A stretch of DNA of 64,000 bases from Hydractinia symbiolongicarpus (taxonomy: Eukaryota; Cnidaria; Hydrozoa; Anthoathecata; Hydractiniidae). Below, piece after piece: positions 43,735 through 54,284 of the stretch. The stretch is from contig NC_079885.1 in assembly GCF_029227915.1 (NCBI RefSeq), positions 11,667,001 to 11,731,000 of the forward strand, given 5' to 3'. The stretch's first letter is position 1; every line of letters starts with the position of its first letter. The notes under the pieces are model-generated. The model saw only the letters and a list, made by a program, of their open reading frames with translations. It was not told where the DNA came from and searched no databases. A program made the translations under genes and the position numbers.

Positions 43735-44946
43735 TAAGTCAATTTTTTGAGAAAAAATTGACCATATGTTTTATGTTCCTCCGTGGTATCCGATTTTAAG
43801 GGGTTAAATTATTATCACGTGTCAGGACGCCCCTTTAAAGTGTAGTGTCATCTTGTTTACTGTCAAGCCACGTGCTTGGTTAAACTGTACCAATTTAAAC
43901 TAAACACAGTTAGTTTTGCTTTCGTTTTTTTCTGGATTTGCTGAGATTGCTGCTACCAGTTGCTTGTTAACAGAAGTCAGTGTGAGTATATTTTGTTTTG
44001 AAATTATTGCTAGGATTAATTTGACAAAACAGCATTGAATAGTTTTGAAGATTCTAAAAATCAAAGTTGAGAAATAGCAGCGGTACATCAAGAAAGACTG
44101 ATTTGCGAAAGGTGTATTTAAAAGAAATTAGCTAGGTAGCTAGATCAAAAATTACCAGAAAATAAAATTACTTTCCTATTAGCAACTTTAGTTTTTGTTA
44201 ATTTTTATCATTTTGGCGATATCAAACTTATCGATTTTTTACGCGTATTAATTTGCGGGCACAGTTTTTTGTGCGTAATTTTGTGCTAAATGTCGCGCAT
44301 TAGCAAACGCTTTTGCTCAAATGTTCTAAAATTAGTATACGCGTAAATTAGTACGAACAAAGTCATTCCACGAAAACTCTTGCCTAGTAATTTATCTTAT
44401 TAAGATCACATTGTTTATGCCAACTTGTGTAACCTACTTACTTACTAACTTTAACTTACTTACTCAGGGATCGCGGGGAGAATTTTTTAATTGGGGGCCT
44501 AAAATTCCTAAATAAATTACTTACTCACTTACTTTAAGTTATTTACTTACTTATTTTTTTTTTAAACACGGGGAGGGGGAGTACCCGTTGGAAAACAAAA
44601 TTTATACATATATTTGTAAATATTGTACTTATTTTTGAATGGTTATCCTCTGGAAATATTCGTAAATAATAATACTAATACCTAAGCAAAATACAACATA
44701 ATAACAGCGACAAGTAAAAAGATAAGAAAAACAGGTGAAAGCCTTTATAATACCTTCGTTTAACCGTCTATACAAAATTTGTCTTTAGACATCTTATATT
44801 GTATGAGTGAAACGAAGCTGTTGTGTGTACTATTAGTTAATTTCGCGCCATTTTTCTATTATGATTGTCAATCTACACTCTATTCAAGTCAATTGTTATT
44901 CGTTAAATATGTCACTCGTTTTTTTTCACTCATTTTTTCTTTTTCT
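43735..44946. other. Intergenic DNA between MCAT and the neurexin-like gene
   Basis: An ACTT-type microsatellite lies in patches at about 44425-44555. No gene or structured RNA is recognised. The 3' UTR of the - strand receptor gene must lie at its right edge. Confidence 0.45.
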
Positions 44947-47715
44947 TCAAACCCAGTAAGGTTTTAATGGTGATTTTGGCTTATCTTTCAATGTGCCCAT
45001 ATTTGACAATGAAGAAGGATCGTCTTTAGTCATGTCCATTTCATGATTTAAAATAAGTTGACCGTGTAATTTATGAAAAATTCGACAAAAAACGAACTTT
45101 ATTACTAATATAACGACAGCAATCACCGCCACGGAGATTAAAACAACTTCTAAGGCGGAGAGTGAATTATCATCGCCTGCTGATTTTTGCTTAAATTTAG
45201 TGTTGTTAATGCGTGTGGTGGTCGAGTCGTTTAAGGATAGTCTTTCAGTTGTTTTTAATATCTCTGGTTGCCGTGGCTGTATTTTTGATACTTTTATTTT
45301 TGTGTTATTTGCGTTTTCTATAAGCTCAACTTTTTCTTTTGCAGATATACACACACGCTTCAATAAATCCAGTGGTCTTCCTTCTTCATTTAATACTTTT
45401 TCATTGTTATTTCCAAAACACTCCAAAGGTCCGATGGTGAAGTACCCGAGGTTATCTCTTATACCGGCGACATTTAATCTAGTTAAAGGTAGCTTGTTTT
45501 TCTCTGTCAGGTAGCCAGAATCTTCCGACCATTCATTGCTTAAAGAGTCGCAGTTACAGAGTTTTTGTCTTTGTAAGCAAGAATTGTTCAATCCGCACCT
45601 GCATCCTGCCCCGCTTTCGACAACACCGCCCCAGTAGCTATGAACATTTCCTGATCTAGATTTCCAACTGACATTCGGTGGACCGTGTGGACCATTCGTC
45701 AGAGCTGATTTGTAGCATCTAAAAATAACTTTTTGTCTACACGATTTGCTTCTTTGAATCAGATCTTCAATTTTGTTCATATCAACATCATATTTGAACT
45801 TATGAAACGTGTAATGCTGAAATGTCTCTTCTCCGTCCGTCGCTGAAAACTCTTTTTCTTTATTATGATGAATTGTTGTATATGCTTGTCTCGTTAAGTC
45901 AAATTGGCAAAAAATTGTATAAGGAGGGTTTTCACCTGTTCCGTCTGTGTCAACAAGACAGTATGATGTTTCATCTAATCCTAACTGCTGATATGCTGCG
46001 CAAGATGATCTGTATATCGATTGATCACAGTTTTTACCATAAAACGCCGTTTTTGAGCAATCGCATTTATATCCTGTCCAATGTTGGGAACATATACCAT
46101 TGTTTCGGCATGGATTTGGATAACACTTATCAATTAATGTGCATTGTTGGTCAATATTGCCTTTACGTAGTATATATTCTTTATTTTTCTCCATTCGGAT
46201 ATTATATTGATCAACTACTAGTTTCCTAATGCATCCTACAAAGCCTTCTCGGTTATAACTGCTCTTTCCACCAAGTAGAATCGTTTGAAAATGCGGAAAA
46301 CAATCATTGTTTTTGGATAGAGTGTCTGTAAAAGCAGGCTCCCTGTCAACTAATAATGATATTTCTTTTTTAGTCATAATGAAACTTACATCGTGCCATT
46401 TTCCATCGTTAATTGTTAATTTAGATTCAACGTTAGCGAGGATCAAGTTCTCACTGTTAGATGTGACAGCTATGAACAATCTCCCATTTCGTAACAACAT
46501 TTTTAATATGCAGCTTCGAGTGTTAGCATAGATGATTTTACCATTAAGATTAAAAGTTCGCAAAGACATTGAGAATCGTGATGATGTTTTGTTTATATGC
46601 TGTAAAATGTTGATTGACAACTTTGATGATGGTTTCTTAAACCCGAATGTTAATACCGTTTTATTAGAACATCCGATTGTAATCATACCTAATGATGTCG
46701 CTAATTTATGTCCGATGCTTTTCTTATTATGAACAACCGGATCTCGATTATTAATGTGTTTTATTTTTAAACAACCGGTATAATTAGAGCTAAGTGAGAT
46801 CATGTTTCTTACATAAGGTAACCGGGCGTGGTTATAACCACCAATGAAAAATACTTTATTCACGGACAACGTTCTAAAATCTGATGGCAATAACAATGTT
46901 TTTCTTTCTTCATCTAAAAATATTTCATTAATTCTTCCAATGCGTAACACTTCGATGTGATGCCATCTGTTGTCGTTTAGATTGGAACCAATTATTAGTT
47001 GAGACAAATGATTTCCTCGTTCAGTTATGATGAACCTAAAAGATGTTGAAGAAAGTTAAAAAAAAAGATTTAGTGAGCTCCTCAAGAAAGATGTTTTCCA
47101 ACACAAGCGAGATATTTCGACCTTGTTTATTGAAAAATAATAAATAACATGGTTGGAAGTATTGAAGTATTAATTTTACTTAAAATAAAACGTAAAATCA
47201 ATATATAAAATAAAAAGTAGAATCAATGGGTAATATAATATATAAAATGAATGCTACATATAAATCAAGGACATGTATGCAGCATTCCCGGGGATATGAA
47301 GTCATTGCTTCTGTTGGATTCATTTATGCTAAAAAGTAGCTCCGTAGAAAGGAAAGTCGCTTGTAGGCAACTGATCTTGGATAGATCAATATTTATGTAA
47401 TTATCTAATTATTTACTCTCTTCCAAGGCAAACTAACAAAGAGGAGTTAAAGAAAATATGTTACCTCAGTTTTCCCTGGATAAGTTGCAGTACCAAAATT
47501 TCTTGCGACTGACCCAACATTAATACTAAAACACCCGTTGGGTGTATAGTTCGAAATTTGAGTTCAATCCGATTAATGTTCTGTTGTAGAAATACTGATT
47601 CAGTTGGTTTATACTCCAAGTAAGTGTTTCCATTGAATAAAACCTCAGGTGTTGCTGTTATTATGGTGTAAATATGATAGTGAAGCAGTATTGCGAATAT
47701 GAATGAGCCAAACAT
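44947..47715 (-). CDS. Neurexin/CASPR-like single-pass receptor (LamG-LamG-EGF-FBG-TM)
   Basis: Exon 1 is 47715-47465 and exon 2 is 47035-44947 (GT-AG, in phase), giving 779 residues. Residues 1-21 are a hydrophobic signal peptide (MFGSFIFAILLHYHIYTIIT). Laminin G domains span about 25-180 (with RWHHIEVLRIG and GCLKIKHI) and about 205-355 (with DGKWHDVSFIM and GFVGCIRKLVVD). An EGF domain follows at about 388-421 (CYPNPCRNNGIC to CDCSKTAFYGKNC). Residues 427-613 form a Cys-rich fibrinogen-C-like module of the CASPR type (YCLVDTDGTGENPPYTIFCQ, WGGVVESGAGCRCGLNNSC). A membrane helix lies at about 710-734, with a 45-residue cytoplasmic tail ending KPYWV, probably a PDZ ligand. Neurexin IV/CASPR proteins act in cell adhesion at junctions and on neurons. 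Compared with CASPR it lacks the N-terminal discoidin and the last LamG domains. I give no symbol because orthology cannot be settled. Confidence 0.88.
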
Positions 47716-47719
47716 GGCT

Positions 47720-47860
47720 GCCCTTGTTGTTGGTATTGTTGTTGTTGTTGTGGAGTTTGTTGTTGAGTTTGGTGTTAAGTTTGTTGTTGCTTTTGTTGTT
47801 ATCGAGTTTGTTGTTTTTGTCTCTGTTGTTGTTTCTGTCTCTGGTGTTGTTCTTAATCAT
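47720..47860 (-). repeat. CAA-rich tract in the leader of the neurexin-like gene
   Basis: On the - strand this is a long (AAC/CAA)n-like tract ending just before the start codon at 47715. Frames through it encode only Asn-rich or Val/Leu-rich low complexity and are not genes. It would form an unstructured 5' UTR if transcribed. Confidence 0.6.
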
Positions 47861-48551
47861 GTATTTTCATATTCTCTTTTTTTCCATTGAATCTGTTCCT
47901 TTTTGTTGAGAAATATTGATGAGAATTGAATGTTTTCAATGATGAGAACAAACTGAAATCCTTTGCAAAGACTAGTCAGTACGAAGGAAGAAAACCGACT
48001 TCAATATGATTCATATTTTGTTGTCACTGTTTTTGAATAGTTACAAGAGAAATGGGAGTTGATAATATATGTACATTCATAAATATTACATAGTATAAAA
48101 AGATAATAAGGTTGAGAAGAAATTAAATTGAGAAAAGATAAATTATAAAAAATTAAAATATTCATATATAATAATTAAAAAGAACATTACTGGAGCGATT
48201 TCTTTTCGGAGGGATAGCTAATGAATCTTTGATCTTGTGGAAATATTATTTGAAGACATAGATTTGTGCTACAATTTTTTTATGCAATGTGAGGATTGTT
48301 GCCCCTTCGGCAAGAAGAAAACAAATGATCACATTTAAGCATGAGGACAAAGCTAAAGTGCTAACATCTGTTGAGTAAAATCTCCCTTTTGAATGAAAAG
48401 TATTACTGAAAAGCCCTTTTCAAAACAACGTTAAATTCTCTTAAAAAGTTTATTTATAATATATTCTCTATGACATGAACAGTATTTAGGCGCCATTTTA
48501 CTTGATATATTTCACAAGTCTTTTCAAAGAGTCACTTGTAATCTACGCACT

Positions 48552-48586
48552 CCCGCCTTATCTATAAAAGTAAAAGATAAGGCGGG
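48552..48586. repeat. Perfect 12-bp stem hairpin
   Basis: CCCGCCTTATCT pairs exactly with AGATAAGGCGGG across an 11-nt loop. Its GC-rich core stands out in AT-rich DNA. It may be a transposon terminus or a transcript stem-loop; nothing else supports either. Confidence 0.7.
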
Positions 48587-48733
48587 AAAATATGTAATTG
48601 TGTTTTATTTGAACGATATAAAAAATTTTAAAAGGGGTATGGCCTAAAACTGCTGAATTGTTTTTTTTTTGTTTTTTTTTTTAAAAAACCTAACACACAA
48701 TATCATATATCAAGTCCTTTAAAACCGATTTAA

Positions 48734-49488
48734 CCCTATTCGGTCCGGGGTTTTTCGAACATACTATGACCGGGGGGGGCGGATTCCGCCCCCCCCCCCC
48801 CCCCCTCAATAACTTTTCATAGGATTGTTCAAATTGAATCAAACTTGGCACACTTATAGTACGTCATAAAAGGAACAAAATGGCGGCAATAAATATTTGC
48901 TTACGTAAGCACATTTTCTGTGACGTCATCAGAAGCTTGAAAATTGTTAAAAATGCCACTATCTGCTTAAAATATAATTACTTTTGTTCTAGAGGGAATT
49001 TTTACATTCTGTTTGAAGTTTCTGAAAGCTAAATAAAATTTTTTTAACATGTCTTCCGGTTTTTACATGGATCGAATAAAAAATTGCCAAAAATTGCCCG
49101 AAAATCCGTTTTTTTTCGATTTTCGGGTAAAATCCTACAAAATCGGGAAATCGGATTAATCACGTGTCAAAATTATTCAAAATGATTCTTCTTGATAAAA
49201 CAAAGTTGTGTTGCAAGTTTCAAGTTCTAAGGATAATCCTAACAGGATTTATTATATTTTCCCCATTATAAGGATTTCATAGAGATTTTAGGGGTTGTTT
49301 CGAGTAATGGCCAATATCAAAGCCTCTGAAAGGTATGGGACCTAAAAATTTAGCATGCAGGTGTCTAATAGATAAATGTTGAAACTCAGTAAGTATCATA
49401 GCCATATAAGAAAGCAATCAGGAGTTATTAAAAAAAAACCGTCAGGGGGGGCGGAATCCGCCCCCCCCCCCCCCCGGACTGAATAGGG
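48734..49488 (+). mobile_element. piggyBac-type MITE, copy 1
   Basis: The element is flanked on both sides by TTAA (48730-48733 and 49489-49492). It begins CCCTATTCGGTCCGGGG and ends with the complement of CCCTATTCAGTCCGGGG. A TTAA target and CCCT ends are the marks of piggyBac transposons. Just inside each end lies a G-run, a GCGGATTCCGC-type palindrome and a long C-run. There is no transposase frame in the 755 bp, so it would be moved in trans. A second copy lies at 61047-61759. Confidence 0.85.
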
Positions 49489-50826
49489 TTAAGAAAGACG
49501 CGCTTATAGTACATTTACAATCGCATCAGATAATTTCTTGCTTATTTTTCGCGGTCTTAACTTTCGTCTTTTTTATTCCATTTCTTTCATACCCTTTTTT
49601 GTAACTTAGTACGCTTTCTTATAAAACAACAAGGCTGGGAATAGCTGAGAATTAAAAACAAAATAAACACAACCGTTAAGCGAGAGCTCAACCTCTTGCC
49701 AAGAACATGAAGACTCTGCACTTTCTTATGCAATTATCCTCCTGCATTCTTTTCAAATGTCCCACGTCTTTGTGATTTGTTTAATAAACTCATGGGAGTT
49801 ATTTACGTGTTAAAAGTACGAAGTAAACCAAGCTTTTGTGTGCACGCAATATGCAAATAACAATTTTGCAAGGCTTATTAGCTTGGTTTAAAGCTTCATC
49901 AAACTTGGATTTACAGTGACCAACATTGACAATATTGTGATTATTGGCGCTCTTTAATTTATCATACTGGGGAATTTAATTTATTTTCTTGCATATTCTA
50001 AAATTATTATGCAATTTTACTTCAAAGTTTTTTTATTGCGAATGAAACGGACACGCTTTTAAACAAAAGAAATAAAAATCCAAAAAAAAAGAAGTCTACA
50101 ATAACTTCTGCTCGCTTTTAAAAAATTTGTAATTCACCATAGTAAACTTTCATAGAAACTTTTTTGTGGTTAATGTTTTCACCCATGGTTGCACCACGTC
50201 ATGACACTGTTGCAATCTCTGCATTCAAAATCACTTTGGCAAATGAGGGAAATACTGATAAGTTATGTTTTCACTGAATACAACTCTTTTATCTACCGAC
50301 GTGTTCATTAAACTGTCCAACCAAAAGATTAGTTTCTTTTCTGAATTCTAAATTAAAGTATTCAATTAATATTGCTTAAAAACGTTTCCAGCAGTGCATT
50401 TTTGTATTATGCATCAACTGGCCTTGCTTGGATCGGTCAGACGCCATGACACCTATTCATGCAAATGCAATATCTTCTGAACATCATGATATTTCGGTTA
50501 GCAGTTGATGAATATGCATAAGCAGCTTATTTGAAACCATCCAAATTTTGTCTATTACAATAATACTCAGCTCTGGAAATTTATTTAGCGGCATATATCA
50601 CTTTCCGCCGCTCTGTTTTGTAAAAAGGCTTTTATTCGCTCGTATGCCTAAAGCTGAATGTATTTTAGGTTATTGAACCCACACTTCCTGTTAGAAGGAT
50701 ATGAATTGCCTAATTTTATTGTGAATTAATTTTTACTCTTCTTTATTTGATTTTAATTGTACTTTGTGTGTTTAAAATGGCCATGCGCAGCTTAATTCCG
50801 GTTTCCCTGCACAGTAATATTCTAAC

Positions 50827-50891
50827 GGGCGAAGTCTAGGATATTTTCACGGGCTAACAACCATGATGGTTGTTAGCGCGTGAAAATATCC
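50827..50891. repeat. 53-bp palindrome made of Helitron-like ends
   Basis: GGATATTTTCACGGGCTAAC at 50839 is followed by AACCATGATGGTT and the complement, ending at 50891; there is one central mismatch pair. The left arm, from GGGCGAA through CACGGGCTAAC, resembles the 3' end of the Helitron-like element at 27049-27089. This looks like two such ends placed head to head. Confidence 0.65.
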
Positions 50892-51029
50892 TGGAAATAT
50901 CCTATCAAAATGCTCACTGGCCGGCCTTTTACCAAAACCGAATCGTGTTAAACCACGCAAGAAATCTTTAATCCAAAAAAATGGCAAATACGGTATATTT
51001 TTGTCGACTTTGCTGCGACGTGCGCATTT

Positions 51030-51175
51030 ACATGTATTTTTCAGGGGCTAACCACTAGTCTATAATAGCTGCTGTTCCTCCCTGGGCCAATTTATAGCCG
51101 TACTATGGATATATAAATAAAATTTTGTAAAGGACGGGTAAACCAGTGGATTTATCCACAGGATACCACATAGTT
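51030..51175 (+). mobile_element. Diverged Helitron-like 3' ends
   Basis: GGGGCTAACCACTAG followed by T (51044-51059) matches the CTAACGACTAG|T terminus at 27079-27090. A second relative, GGACGGGTAAACC, AGTGGATTTATCCAC and CACATAG, lies at 51133-51171 and keeps a GTGGAT/ATCCAC hairpin. No matching 5' ends were found nearby. Confidence 0.5.
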
Positions 51176-51334
51176 TCCTGAAAATTAGTCACTTGTACAA
51201 TTTTTTATCGGTAAAGTGTTAAGGTTAGCGCTTGGCGCAAAATTTGGTATTTTTTTATTTATGTTTTCTTGCTAACGTTTCTGCAGCTATAGTAATTTAA
51301 TCCATTCCATGGCCTACTACGGGTCTCAAACCCT

Positions 51335-51510
51335 TGTGGAATATGTTTGGCTTCTTGTCCACATGCGATTGCTTTCTACACAAATCTTCTTTCACTCATT
51401 CTCTATATTGAAGCAAAGTAAATGTACTGAGACAAAGATTAAAGTTTGATCGTATTACTCACAATCTCATCATTGAATATCACAAGTCGTAGCATATGAA
51501 TTAAACAATA
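51335..51510 (+). repeat. Duplicated block upstream of the Ly6-like gene, copy 1
   Basis: This block and 56362-56550 share a run of words in the same order: AATATGTTTGG, CACATGCGA, AAACAAAGATTAAA-like, TTTGATCGTATTACTCA, ATGAATATCAC and AGCATATGAATTA. It ends about 140 bp before the start codon of the Ly6-like gene, so it covers the likely promoter. Confidence 0.65.
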
Positions 51511-51647
51511 ATACGAGACATTATTTTGACAGTTAGTACTGCAGCGGTTAGAGTCTATTGACAAAAATGTATTTCACGTCAGGCTTGGTATTTTAGAAGC
51601 GTTTGTAACGAAATTTTTTTAAACTCTTGTTTTTCATGCGTTCAAAT

Positions 51648-53787
51648 ATGGCAAGGGAAAAATTGAATTTCGTTATTTTGTTTGTGTTCTTTCAAAAAGG
51701 TTAGTGTCTTCGTTCTTCACGTAAAAAAATTATGCAAGAAACTTTTGCGCGAGATGTTTGCGTGTAACTACGTTCAATGGATTTCGTGGTAAAATATTTG
51801 CTCGGTTGGAGTTTCTAATACTTTTTCAGTACGGGATGCTGACGCCCTTTTTTAGAACATCGGAAAATTTATTTATTTTATATCATTGAAGAATATTGAA
51901 GAATTATTCCAGTAATATGCAAAAAAATAATATTTTACAAGATTTAATTTCTCAAGATTTAAATTCTGCTGCAAAATTTTGGTTAAGCGTTAACGGAAAG
52001 TTTAAAAGAAGTCACATATAGGAAATAAATACTTTAATTTCTGCGAATTTTACAGGTTTTTGCGTTTTTTGGCAAATTAATAATTTGTTTCTATTAGACG
52101 ATTTACCATTTTAGGAAGCATATCGGATAAGTGTTATGGTTTTATTTATCATTCGTCATGTATGCCATAGGTTCTTTATCAGATGGCTATTGGTCCATGC
52201 GGATTCCAATATTTTTAAATGGAAAGGAAACAGCACATACCTTATTAAAAAAAATTACTGGGCACTGTTTTCATTAGACAAAAACGTTTTAAGGCGCGTC
52301 GCTTTGTTAAATTGTCTAATGTAAACGAAGTCTTACTACGCGAAATTATTTAGAATTTCAATTCGCAAAAACGAATCTGCGCGATGTTTTCCAAACAACC
52401 ATATTTCATGTTTTTTTCAACATTATGTTTTCAAGTTGATATCCCGAAGTGACTGAACTTTGTTATATCATTATGCAGTGAAAAAGAAAAAGTTGTATTT
52501 TGTTTATCCTAATCAAAAATTACTTTTGTATTGTCTTTTCTCTGAATAAAAAAAATCAACCAAAATTCTTGTAACCTTCTCTTTTATTTCTAGCATCCAG
52601 TTTGCAATGCTACGATGAGATCTCCCCAGCACATAACAAACAAAAGTCATGCTCTGAGCCATGCTGTTGGAGTCACATGTTTATGAAATCACTTGGTAAG
52701 GAAGAACACTTTACTTACCGAGGCTGTGGGCCGGATTGCCTTTTCATCTGCAATAAGTTAAAATCAACAATATATAACCGGACGAAACTCAATCCTGAGC
52801 ATGGCTGTACTGTAAGTAACGTCACTTTGTGAACCTATATTACGATAAATCCTGCTCGTGACAAGTAATTTCTAGATATCCGAGATCATTATTATATTGA
52901 TCATGGAGGAAGAAATACATCCATGATGGAGACCATTACTTATGATAATTTGATGGTAAAGAATTTTAATTATTAACACAAAAACGATATTTGATGCTGA
53001 TATTTGATATTTGTTATGACTTTGCCAGAAAATCCTTTTTTCAAATTTTCAAAGCGCGTCCCCAGGACAACCACGAAATTTAGAAACATTGTCTTAACTA
53101 TAGAAAACTATTAAAAAAAACTTTAAAAATAAAATTTAGTTTTTTAGTAACAGTTATTTGAAACATGTTGTAAAGAAGCAGTTCTAGTTGAAATGTTGTT
53201 GTTGAGAAAATGACCGTTTAAGTTGACATATCCATATATTTTGTTTTATTTTATGAAAGTGAGCTTTCGCCAACTCTAAGCCTGGCATGATCACACTAAT
53301 TTACAAATTCGTTCTCTAACGTATTAAATACTTAAAAATGTACAAAAAACAAAAATGTCACGCTCTATAAGAAGACTCTTCATCAGAGTGAGCTTAAAGT
53401 CAATCGACTCAGTAGTTAAGATGGAAAAGTTCTGAAACATAGCAGGAGAGTGATCAGCCGTCAAAACATGATCGTACACAGCAGTGGTCTGGGGACCAAA
53501 TTTGATGCGCTTTCCAGCCAAAGGAGATATACCCAAATGCTCGGACTTACGAACTTTAAAATGGTGCTTGGTTTTACCATATCTAGTGGCCCAATATCAA
53601 CATTTATTTGTTTATCCCTGCGCTGAAATGTACAGTAAGCAATATAGACAAAAATTTCCCTTTTTTTCAGATTCGAACATGCAACACAACATTATGTAAT
53701 AATGATGTAAAGAGCCAATCAGCACTTTCCGTATTTATGTTAATTTGTTTATTATTTTTGTGTAACATGTTACTAAAAACATTGTGA
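51648..53787 (+). CDS. Ly6/uPAR-type GPI-anchored three-finger protein (three exons)
   Basis: Exons are 51648-51699, 52594-52811 and 53671-53787, all GT-AG and in phase, giving about 128 residues. Exon 1 encodes a signal peptide (MAREKLNFVILFVFFQK), with cleavage likely before LQC. Exon 2 and the start of exon 3 form the domain: LQCYDE, SCSEPCCW, RGCGPDCLFIC, HGCT and IRTCNTTLCN. It has exactly ten cysteines and ends in the Cys-Asn pair that defines the Ly6/uPAR (LU) fold. The last 20 residues (about ALSVFMLICLLFLCNMLLK) are a hydrophobic GPI-attachment signal. Such proteins sit on the outer cell surface as adhesion, toxin-like or receptor-modulating molecules; the ligand here is unknown. One-exon signal peptide, domain split and GPI tail is the classic gene layout. 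An AATAAA lies 39 nt after the stop. Confidence 0.82.
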
Positions 53788-53825
53788 GCGCCTACTACTG
53801 GCAATGAATTATCATGTTAGACTCT

Positions 53826-53831
53826 AATAAA
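53826..53831 (+). promoter_or_regulatory. Polyadenylation signal of the Ly6-like gene
   Basis: AATAAA lies 39 nt downstream of the proposed stop, supporting the exon 3 assignment. Confidence 0.6.
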
Positions 53832-53998
53832 ACTCTAATTCTATCCAACTGTATACGCCACTGTAAGATTGTAACAAAATAGACTGAAAGAAAATTAACG
53901 CTTTAGCCACCATTTATAATTTCTAGCCAGTCAGTTGTAATACTTTGATAAGATTCATCAAGGTATAATCTAGCTTCACTGTCTTGTGATGTATTTTT

Positions 53999-54172
53999 TC
54001 TATTTCGAGTGTGTTTTGGAGTGTATTATATTTCGAGTGAGTTTTAGAGTGTATTATATTGCAAGTGAGTTTTTTAGAGTGTATTATATTTCGAGTGTGT
54101 TTTGGAGTGTATTATATTTCGAGTGTATTTTAGAATGTGTATATTTCGAGTGTGTTTTAGTGTGTATTATAT
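53999..54172. repeat. ~30-bp minisatellite, about six copies
   Basis: Units of the form TTTCGAGTGTGTTTTGGAGT plus GTATTATA repeat with substitutions and small length changes (GCAAGTGAG, TTTTTTAGAG and shortened variants). The frame across it is a by-product. Confidence 0.8.
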
Positions 54173-54243
54173 TTTGTGATTTAAAGTGTGACATATCTGT
54201 AAGTTGAATTTTGAAAGAGTGAAATCCTCATAATATGCATAGC

Positions 54244-54284
54244 TTGTGTCTATTAAAGAAGCTGTTCTGCTTTAATAGACACAA
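54244..54284. repeat. Perfect 15-bp stem hairpin
   Basis: TTGTGTCTATTAAAG pairs exactly with CTTTAATAGACACAA across an 11-nt loop. The stem is shorter than that of an animal microRNA precursor. It may be a tiny foldback element. Confidence 0.75.

Larger units (their letters stand above)
47861..51334. other. Gene-free interval rich in mobile DNA
   Basis: No coding sequence is recognised over this interval. It holds a hairpin (48552-48586), a TTAA-flanked MITE (48734-49488) and a cluster of Helitron-like ends (50827-51175), all listed separately. The remaining sequence, especially 49500-50800, shows nothing I can name. Confidence 0.5.

Noticed and set aside
45200-46732. Several + strand frames of 66-135 codons
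   Set aside because: They are antisense shadows of the neurexin-like receptor exon.
47645-47909. Asn-rich and Val/Leu-rich frames
   Set aside because: They are translations of the CAA/TTG repeat in the receptor leader.
53484-53699. 71-codon frame before Ly6-like exon 3
   Set aside because: It uses another reading frame across the acceptor site and has no relation to the Cys pattern that exon 3 completes.
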